Assembly (NCBI GenBank): GCA_015661555.1 | Contig: DQVW01000078.1 | Span: forward strand, 1 to 9,931 | Length of the DNA stretch: 9,931 nucleotides | Reading direction: 5' to 3' | From: Methanothermococcus okinawensis | Lineage (GTDB): Archaea; AGJL01; Methanococci; Methanococcales; Methanococcaceae | Part shown: piece after piece, positions 1 through 4,573 of the stretch | Layout: every line of letters begins with the position of its first letter | How positions within the stretch are numbered: the first letter of the stretch is position 1 | The notes under the pieces: model-generated | Told to the model about the DNA's origin: nothing | What the model saw: the letters and a program-made list of their open reading frames with translations, nothing else | Databases searched by the model: none | Program-made: the position numbers and the translations under genes

Positions 1-15
1 TGGAGGGGAAATACC

Positions 16-693
16 TTGAAGAAACAGAGGTTCTGCCTAGATACCACTGCCATCACAGATAGTGAAGTGAGAAAGTCTCTAAATGTCTCTACAATTACCG
101 AGTGTGCAGAGAAGATACTGGACCTTATCGCCCAATCTAGAATATACCTGGATATATCCTGTCACATACCCTATCCAAGTGTATACAACGAATTGATAGG
201 TTTCCTTAAGAGGGAGGGATGTCCTGAGGAGATTATAATAAAGGTGGACACCTGGCTGGTAAAGAAGACCCCAAATAGATACGAGATAAAACTCCCTGCA
301 GAGATACTCTACGAGTATATAAAGGATTTGAGGGAGAGGATAAACAAGGGTATGAGGTTAAGTGAGAGTGCAATGCATGAAACTGCAGAGGAGATGTACA
401 ACCTTGCAAGGGAGAGGGAGGAGGACAGAAGGGAGCTGATCAACACAGTACTCTCTAAAACTGTAAACACCTTTAGAAGTAAGTATAGAAATGCTCTTAG
501 AACTGGAACCCTGGACAGCGCCCCTGACTTAGATGTACTACTCCTTGCAAAGGAGTTAGATGCAGCAGTTGTAGCCAGTGATGAAGGTATTGAAAAGTGG
601 GCTCAACGTCTAGGTCTAAGGTTTGTTAAGGCAAAGGACTTCCCATTTATCTTAAAGGAGTACCTCTCCTATGTGAAAAAGGAGTACAGGTAG
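16..693 (+). CDS. HARP family RNA-free ribonuclease P (formerly UPF0278 / 'RNA ligase partner protein')
   Basis: A 225-residue PIN-domain protein of the HARP family (homologues of Aquifex RNase P), which cut the 5' leader from precursor tRNAs without an RNA subunit. The N-terminus RFCLDTTAITD supplies the first PIN aspartate, D9. A long helical insert rich in Arg and Glu (about 95-160) follows, the arm that in this family drives oligomerisation and tRNA binding. The C-terminal half returns to the PIN fold with D167, D171, D173 and D189 (LDSAPDLDVLLLAKELDA, then VASDEG). From memory, the D9/D167/D171/D189 spacing matches the catalytic aspartates of the Aquifex enzyme. The start is TTG at 16: GGAGGGG (2-8) precedes it, the conserved N-terminus begins there, and the next ATG is over 300 bases away. 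Archaea with HARP normally also keep RNA-based RNase P, and HARP was dispensable where tested (Haloferax, Methanosarcina), so its role in the cell is open. Family call is firm; role is inferred. Confidence 0.9.
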   Translation: MKKQRFCLDTTAITDSEVRKSLNVSTITECAEKILDLIAQSRIYLDISCHIPYPSVYNELIGFLKREGCPEEIIIKVDTWLVKKTPNRYEIKLPAEILYEYIKDLRERINKGMRLSESAMHETAEEMYNLAREREEDRRELINTVLSKTVNTFRSKYRNALRTGTLDSAPDLDVLLLAKELDAAVVASDEGIEKWAQRLGLRFVKAKDFPFILKEYLSYVKKEYR

Positions 694-698
694 ACACC

Positions 699-1253
699 AT
701 GGATCTTAAGGATTTTGTAAGAGTATGTCATCTCCTCTATGAGAGGAGGTACGTGGTAGGTAGTGGAGGTAACGTAAGTATACGAGAGGGGGATAGGGTA
801 TACATCACCCCTACAGGCTCTATCCTGGGATGGCTAAGGGAGGAGGATATCGCTGTTATAGATATGGAGGGTAATATTATAAGGGGTAACCCCTCCTCAG
901 AGTTGAAGATGCACCTAGCTATCTACAGAAGTAGAGAAGATGTAAAGAGTGTAGTACATACCCACTCCCCCTATACCCTGGCCCTCTCAGTACTTGAGAG
1001 GGAGATCGAGTTAATAACTCCTGAATCTAAGAACCTCATAAAAAAGATATGTTACCTCCCCTACCTAGAGGCAGGGAGTGAGGAGTTAGCCAGGGAGGTG
1101 TCCAGGAGGAAGGGGGATGTAATAGTCCTTAAAAACCATGGAGTAGTAGCCCTGGGAAGGGATTTAAAGGAGGCCTATATAAAAATAGAGGTTGTTGAGG
1201 AGGTTGCAAAGTTAAACGTCCTTACTCATCTTTTACAGTCTCCAGGGCACTGA
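699..1253 (+). CDS. fucA: L-fuculose-1-phosphate aldolase (class II aldolase/adducin family)
   Basis: A 184-residue zinc-dependent class II aldolase, cleaving fuculose-1-phosphate to dihydroxyacetone phosphate and lactaldehyde. Visible family features are GSGGNVSIR (21-29, phosphate-binding region), TPTG (37-40), the catalytic Glu in PSSELKMH (E68), and zinc ligands H87 and H89 in VVHTHSP with H147 in KNHGVV. In Methanocaldococcus the homologue (MJ1418) has been linked to lactaldehyde, hence lactate, for coenzyme F420; the same role here is by analogy. The ATG lies 5 nt after the stop of the HARP gene, and the only SD-like bases (AGGT, 688-691) overlap that stop codon, so the two genes are probably translated from one message. 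The last 32 bases overlap the 3' end of the convergent UPF0147 gene. Class II aldolases vary in substrate, so the exact sugar phosphate is less certain than the fold. Confidence 0.88.
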   Translation: MDLKDFVRVCHLLYERRYVVGSGGNVSIREGDRVYITPTGSILGWLREEDIAVIDMEGNIIRGNPSSELKMHLAIYRSREDVKSVVHTHSPYTLALSVLEREIELITPESKNLIKKICYLPYLEAGSEELAREVSRRKGDVIVLKNHGVVALGRDLKEAYIKIEVVEEVAKLNVLTHLLQSPGH

Positions 1254-1500
1254 CTATACTCCAGATCTGGGTTCTTGTATGGAGGGGCATATTTGGATCG
1301 TCACTGATATCGTCCAGGTACTGTATTGCAGTGGCGCTTCTTACTATATACTCCTCCTTCTCATTTAAAATAGCCTCCTTGGCATTCTGTGCTGCAGCCC
1401 TTATGTTTCTTGGAACTGTGGTGTCGTTTATAATGTTGTCCAACATCTGGGCAATCTGTTTTAACTTCTCCTCTGGAGTAAGTTTCTTAGGCTTAAACAC
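1222..1500 (-). CDS. UPF0147 family protein (function unknown)
   Basis: A 92-residue, apparently all-helical, acidic protein of the archaeal UPF0147 family, which has no established function. Recognisable blocks are the helix around EEKLKQIAQMLDNIINDTTVP (8-30, with a VPRNIR turn after it), RAAAQNAKEAI (34-44), and YLDDISDDPNMPLHTRTQIW (61-80). No membrane segment, signal peptide or metal motif is visible. The start is GTG at 1500, preceded by GGTGAGAGG, an SD of the GGTGA type used by its neighbours. It lies 34 nt downstream of S6e on the same strand, so it is probably co-transcribed with the ribosomal gene, which hints at a translation-related job but proves nothing. Its last 11 codons are antisense to the end of the aldolase gene. 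Family assignment is from sequence recognition. Confidence 0.85.
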   Translation of the reverse strand: MFKPKKLTPEEKLKQIAQMLDNIINDTTVPRNIRAAAQNAKEAILNEKEEYIVRSATAIQYLDDISDDPNMPLHTRTQIWSIVSALETVKDE

Positions 1501-1534
1501 CCTCTCACCCCCAGGATTTTTTAATATTGGGAGA

Positions 1535-1906
1535 TTAACCCTGACCTATCAACTCTGCAATAGGCTTGTCACCATACTCTACAACCTTGGTATTTACCTG
1601 AACGATATCCTCGGAGATTGTATTGCCTCTTACACTCTTTCTCTTCCTTACACCTTTCTCCTTTGGTCTGTACCCAGGACCTTTACTTAGCAGTACCCTC
1701 TTAACACCTGTACCTGGAATATCAGGCCTCATAGGGAAACCACACTTATCAGATCCCCCTGTTATCTTTAACTTGTATCCATCTAAACCTATAAGGGATC
1801 CATCTATAACATCCCCTATCTTCTTACCAATTAGTGCAGAGGTCTCAACCTCCAACTGATAGGATTTCCCCTCATCATCAGATACAACTACCTTAAACTT
1901 AGGCAA
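1535..1906 (-). CDS. rps6e: 30S ribosomal protein S6e
   Basis: Ribosomal protein S6e of the small subunit, 123 residues, the usual archaeal length (eukaryotic S6 carries an extra C-terminal tail). The family signature ITGGSDKCGFPM is at 48-59, followed by RPDIPGTGVKRVLLSKGPGY (60-79) and the basic stretch KGVRKRKSVRGNTIS (84-98), which contacts rRNA. The start is TTG at 1906: AGGTGAT (1916-1910) sits 3 nt upstream, and the encoded N-terminus PKFKVVVSD is that of the family. The nearest good TATA box (2007-2014) is about 100 bases upstream, leaving a long, very T-rich leader that may hold a small ORF ending inside this gene's SD. UPF0147 follows 34 nt downstream. Confidence 0.96.
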   Translation of the reverse strand: MPKFKVVVSDDEGKSYQLEVETSALIGKKIGDVIDGSLIGLDGYKLKITGGSDKCGFPMRPDIPGTGVKRVLLSKGPGYRPKEKGVRKRKSVRGNTISEDIVQVNTKVVEYGDKPIAELIGQG

Positions 1907-1914
1907 TCTATCAC

Positions 1915-1986
1915 CTAATTAATGTTTTGAAAAATAGAAAAAACAATAAAAATAAGGGAAAATAAAAAGTCTATTCTTATTGTCAT
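1915..1986 (-). CDS. candidate 23-codon hydrophobic leader ORF upstream of S6e
   Basis: On the minus strand an ATG at 1986-1984 opens 23 codons closed by TAG at 1917-1915. The predicted peptide starts MTIRID, then has a run of about 13 residues almost all Phe, Leu, Ile or Val (FLFSLIFIVFSIF), and ends QNIN: a basic N-terminus plus a short hydrophobic helix. Two features raise it above chance. A TATA box TTTATATA centred near 2010.5 predicts transcription starting at about 1985, almost exactly on the ATG, so the ORF would be read from a leaderless message. Its TAG overlaps the AGGTGAT SD of S6e, an arrangement typical of translational coupling. Against it, T-rich DNA encodes Phe/Leu/Ile by default, and GGAG at 1992-1989 is too close to the ATG to be a useful SD. 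It may simply be a U-rich 5' leader. Confidence 0.3.
   Translation of the reverse strand: MTIRIDFLFSLIFIVFSIFQNIN
1920..1970 (-). terminator. oligo-T rich tract (possible gatD terminator or S6e leader attenuator)
   Basis: Read on the minus strand, this stretch has repeated T runs, including TTTTT near 1968-1964 and TTTTTT near 1943-1938, separated by only a few other bases. Archaeal RNA polymerase stops on such U-tracts without needing a hairpin. It lies downstream of gatD and could end that transcript, but it is also downstream of the S6e TATA box, so S6e transcription would have to pass through it. The same bases form most of the candidate 23-codon ORF, so the three readings compete. Confidence 0.35.
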
Positions 1987-2006
1987 CTCTCCTATTGCAG
2001 TATTAA

Positions 2007-2014
2007 TATATAAA
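2007..2014 (-). promoter_or_regulatory. TATA box for the S6e transcript
   Basis: On the minus strand the sequence reads AAAAATTTTATATATTAA, containing a consensus methanogen TATA box TTTATATA with an A-rich BRE-like stretch before it. A start about 25 bases downstream would fall near 1985, roughly 80 bases before the S6e TTG. The box lies within 25 bases of the end of gatD, so S6e and UPF0147 appear to be transcribed independently of gatD. The start site is inferred from spacing only. Confidence 0.6.
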
Positions 2015-2029
2015 ATTTTTGTCACAGGC

Positions 2030-3295
2030 TTAGTAGCAGTCAAACCTTGTAGAGGGTTTTATCTCCCCCCTGAGGTTTATAGTTAGTAGTCTCTTGGCCT
2101 CCTCTAGGGGGTAGTTTCCAAGGAGGTACATCATCTTAACCAGTGCCACCTCGGGATGCATATCCTCGCAGGGTACTACCCCTAACTTTAGAAGTTTCCT
2201 ACCGTTGGAGTATACATTCATGTTAACCCTTCCATTTATACACTGGGAGGCCATGGCCACCAGGAGTCCACTGTCTATGGCGTACTTTATGTTGTCAAAG
2301 ATAGTCTCTGGGGCATGTCCCAAACCTGTACCCTCCAGGAGGATACCCCTATACCCCCTATCCACGTAGTAGTCGATTATCTCCCCATCCATCCCTGGAT
2401 ATACCTTTAACAGGGTCACCTTCTCCTCCAAGTTGGTGTTTATCTCAATTCTAGGGTCTTCCCCCTCTACCTTCTCCACCTCTCTTAGATACTCTACCCT
2501 CCCCGAAGTTGGATATATCTTTGCAAGGGGTATGGTGTTTATAGATCTAAAGGCATCCCTCCTTGAGGTATGGCACTTTCTAACCTTTACACCCTCGTGA
2601 AGGTAGGTAAAGGTATCTCCACTCTCCCCGTGCATAACCACGTAGACTCCCCTTATAGGTTCAGTGGCAGCTAGTACCCCAGAGAGGAGATTCAAAGGGG
2701 CGTCTGAGGAGGGTCTATCGCTACTTCTCTGGGCACCTACAAGTACAACAGGTATATTGGTATCTAGCATAAAGGAGAGTGCAGCTGCAGTGTAGTGCAT
2801 GGTATCTGTACCATGGGTTATGACTATACCCTCTGCCCCACCTTCCACCTCTCTCTTTATCTCCTCTGCCATCCTCTTCCAGTGAAGGGGGAGGATGTTC
2901 TCACTGAGTATATTCATAAGTGACCTGGCAGATATATTGCCCATCTCCAACAGCTCTGGATATGTAAGTATTAGATCCTCTGCTGTAAATGCGGGATGAA
3001 CTGCTCCAGTGTTGTAATCCACCCTGGATGCAACAGTACCCCCAGTGGACAGGATGGAGATGTTCTTTAGACCCTCCCTCCTCTCAAGGGATAACCCTGG
3101 TCTTCTATAGGTAGGGGTTTTTCCACCCTCGATCTTCTCTATGGATACTATACGTCTCTTGGAGATACCTACGTTGTATCCATTTTTCATCTTGAGTACC
3201 AGGACATCCTCATCTAGGGAGGGCATAACTATACCTGTGTACTGGGTGTTCTCTGTTTTCACAGATACTAGATCTCCAACTTTGTATTTCTCCAT
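2030..3295 (-). CDS. gatD: glutamyl-tRNA(Gln) amidotransferase subunit D
   Basis: GatD, the asparaginase-like subunit of archaeal GatDE, which releases ammonia from Asn/Gln so that GatE can convert Glu-tRNA(Gln) to Gln-tRNA(Gln). At 421 residues it is the normal length. An N-terminal SH3/Tudor-like domain (about 3-55, YKVGDLVSV to RRIVSIEK) separates it from plain type I/II asparaginases. The amidase core has ILSTGGTVAS (81-90, catalytic T87), VITHGTDTMHYTA (158-170, T163 and D164), VGAQRSSDRPSSDAPLN (186-202) and the Lys of the catalytic set, probably K240 in VKVRKCHTSRRDAF. The ATG at 3295 is preceded by GGTGA at 3304-3300 with a 4-nt spacer. GatE is not in this window, so the complex is encoded at two loci. 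It is divergent from the AI-2E permease across a 68-bp gap. Confidence 0.96.
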   Translation of the reverse strand: MEKYKVGDLVSVKTENTQYTGIVMPSLDEDVLVLKMKNGYNVGISKRRIVSIEKIEGGKTPTYRRPGLSLERREGLKNISILSTGGTVASRVDYNTGAVHPAFTAEDLILTYPELLEMGNISARSLMNILSENILPLHWKRMAEEIKREVEGGAEGIVITHGTDTMHYTAAALSFMLDTNIPVVLVGAQRSSDRPSSDAPLNLLSGVLAATEPIRGVYVVMHGESGDTFTYLHEGVKVRKCHTSRRDAFRSINTIPLAKIYPTSGRVEYLREVEKVEGEDPRIEINTNLEEKVTLLKVYPGMDGEIIDYYVDRGYRGILLEGTGLGHAPETIFDNIKYAIDSGLLVAMASQCINGRVNMNVYSNGRKLLKLGVVPCEDMHPEVALVKMMYLLGNYPLEEAKRLLTINLRGEIKPSTRFDCY

Positions 3296-3333
3296 CTTTT
3301 CACCATAAGGATTTTAATAACTCCCCTTTACAG

Positions 3334-3343
3334 TAAAATTATA
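3334..3343. promoter_or_regulatory. TATA-like element shared by gatD (-) and the AI-2E permease (+)
   Basis: The AT-rich block TAAAATTATA lies midway in the 68-bp divergent gap. Read on the minus strand as TATAATTTTA it would start gatD transcription near 3314, giving a leader of about 19 nt that still contains the GGTGA site. Read on the plus strand, the same element predicts a start at about 3364, on the A of the permease ATG, which would make that message leaderless. A second AT block (3311-3320, ATTTTAATAA) could instead serve the permease, with a start near 3342. Positions are from spacing only. Confidence 0.4.
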
Positions 3344-3363
3344 GATAGAGTAAATGGGATAGG

Positions 3364-4386
3364 ATGGAGAGCATAGAGTTTAAGATACTTACAAGGGTCT
3401 TTGTACTCACTGTACTTCTATTGGTTCTATACCTTATATACCCCTTCCTAGATGCCATAGCCCTCTCCTGTGCCTTTGCCTACATGGGTAAACCTATATA
3501 TGAGGGACTTAGGAGATACCTTGGGAGATCTATCTCTGCATTTATCTGCCTTCTTATCTTTATAATTCCTACTGTACTCGTAGGTGTTGTAGTGTTAAGG
3601 GATCTGGCAATGTTCATACTCCAGATGGACATCCAGAGTACTATTAACTCCCTAAGTGTTATCCTAAATGAGTTATCCAACCAACTAGATTATAGATTCC
3701 ATATAGAGGAGGACAAAGTGATACAGAACATACTTCAGATCTGGGGGTATCTAGAACCTCATATAAGGAGCATTGCACTTCAGGTTATGGCACTTCCCAT
3801 GGTATTTCTCAAGGTACTTGTAATTGTGTTTTTAACATACTATCTCCTGAAGGATGGGGAGATTGTAAAAAAGGTGATACTCTCCTACGTGCCAGAGGAG
3901 TACTATCAAAAAACAGAGTTGTTCCTGGATAAGTTAAATGAGTCCTACAAGAATCTCTTTATAGGTAGCGCCCTTACCTCCATAGTTACAGGTATCATAG
4001 CGGCCATAGGATTTTATGTATTGGATATACCCAATCCCTTCATACTGGCGATTTTGACAGGTATATTTGCACTACTACCTGTTGTAGGGAGTTGGACTGT
4101 CTATATACCTCTGACCCTCTACTACCTTCTAATAGGGGAGATGTGGAAGGGGGTGGAGGTGTTTATCTTCGGTTTAATATTTTTAACCCTTCTACCTGAC
4201 TTCATAGTAAGGCCTTTTATCGTCAAAAATGAGAGTAGTATCCATCCAGCTCTGGTGTTAATAGCCTTCCTCATGGGACCCATGACCTTTGGACTTGGAG
4301 GTTTTGCAATAGGTCCTCTAATTATCGGGGCACTTCATGCCATATTTAGTATAAAGTTGGAGGAGAAGTTTAGGAGTAATGGATAA
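3364..4386 (+). CDS. AI-2E family (PerM/TqsA-like) membrane transporter
   Basis: A 340-residue integral membrane protein of the AI-2E exporter/PerM superfamily. Hydrophobic segments lie at about 10-40, 56-80, 142-163, 200-220, 224-252, 262-284 and 293-327, with a long polar, partly amphipathic region (82-140) between the second and third, as in family members. Family marks are FLTYYLLKDGE (156-166), LLPVVGSWTVYIP (237-249) and the C-terminal block DFIVRPFIVKN...HPALVLIAFLMG...FGLGGFAIGPLIIG (279-322). Substrates differ across the family (autoinducer-2, Na+(Li+)/H+ exchange, others) and methanogens are not known for AI-2 signalling, so no substrate should be read from the name. No GGTGA-type SD precedes the ATG; only GGGATAGG abuts it. 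With the TATA-like element 20-30 bases upstream, this points to a leaderless message. No oligo-T follows the stop. Confidence 0.9.
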   Translation: MESIEFKILTRVFVLTVLLLVLYLIYPFLDAIALSCAFAYMGKPIYEGLRRYLGRSISAFICLLIFIIPTVLVGVVVLRDLAMFILQMDIQSTINSLSVILNELSNQLDYRFHIEEDKVIQNILQIWGYLEPHIRSIALQVMALPMVFLKVLVIVFLTYYLLKDGEIVKKVILSYVPEEYYQKTELFLDKLNESYKNLFIGSALTSIVTGIIAAIGFYVLDIPNPFILAILTGIFALLPVVGSWTVYIPLTLYYLLIGEMWKGVEVFIFGLIFLTLLPDFIVRPFIVKNESSIHPALVLIAFLMGPMTFGLGGFAIGPLIIGALHAIFSIKLEEKFRSNG

Positions 4387-4391
4387 TTTAA

Positions 4392-4411
4392 ATATTCAGA
4401 GATATGAATAT
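4392..4411. repeat. short inverted repeat between the permease gene and tRNA-Ser
   Basis: ATATTCA (4392-4398) and TGAATAT (4405-4411) form a perfect 7-bp inverted repeat with a 6-base spacer (GAGATA). It starts 6 bases after the permease stop codon and could be a 3'-end hairpin of that message. No oligo-T follows on the plus strand, so it is not a standard terminator, and a 7-bp AT-rich palindrome can arise by chance. Confidence 0.3.
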
Positions 4412-4421
4412 AGGGGATGAT

Positions 4422-4428
4422 AAAAAAA
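4422..4428 (-). terminator. oligo-T terminator of tRNA-Ser
   Basis: A run of seven A on the plus strand reads as TTTTTTT on the minus strand, beginning 5 bases after the encoded CCA of the tRNA. A T-run straight after a tRNA gene, with no hairpin, is the usual archaeal terminator. Confidence 0.65.
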
Positions 4429-4432
4429 TAGA

Positions 4433-4522
4433 TGGCGCGGAGGCCGAGATTTGAACTCGGGAAGGGCGTAACGCCCAACGGGATTAGCAGTCCCGCGCCG
4501 TACCAGGCTGGGCCACCTCCGC
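4433..4522 (-). tRNA. tRNA-Ser (anticodon GCT), CCA encoded
   Basis: A complete class II tRNA on the minus strand. The acceptor arm GCGGAGG (4522-4516) pairs fully with CCTCCGC (4443-4437), followed by discriminator G (4436) and an encoded CCA (4435-4433). The anticodon stem CGGGA/TCCCG encloses the loop CTGCTAA, giving anticodon GCT (4488-4486), which reads serine codons AGC/AGU. The long variable arm typical of serine tRNAs has GGGCG and CGCCC around a 3-base loop. The T arm is CCGAG/CTCGG with loop TTCAAAT. No intron is visible. It has its own TATA box upstream and an oligo-T terminator downstream, and lies between two convergent-side neighbours: the permease (plus) and the end of rqcH (minus). 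Confidence 0.97.
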
Positions 4523-4556
4523 ACCTGAACCCAATATAGAAAAAATATGATACTCC

Positions 4557-4564
4557 TATATAAA
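4557..4564 (-). promoter_or_regulatory. TATA box for tRNA-Ser
   Basis: Minus-strand TTTATATA, the Methanococcales consensus, is centred about 38 bases before the tRNA 5' end. This predicts a start near 4535 and a 5' leader of about 13 nt for RNase P to remove. The box begins only about 10 bases after the rqcH stop codon. Confidence 0.75.
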
Positions 4565-4573
4565 TTTTTCGAT

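Noticed and set aside
1331..1690. 119-codon plus-strand ORF across UPF0147 and S6e
   Set aside because: It is the antisense of two well-supported genes, has no SD, and its hydrophobic make-up follows from reading the complement of charged codons.
3364..4386. Quorum-sensing (AI-2) function for the permease
   Set aside because: The family name comes from one bacterial member; nothing nearby (no luxS, no receptor) supports AI-2 handling in this archaeon.
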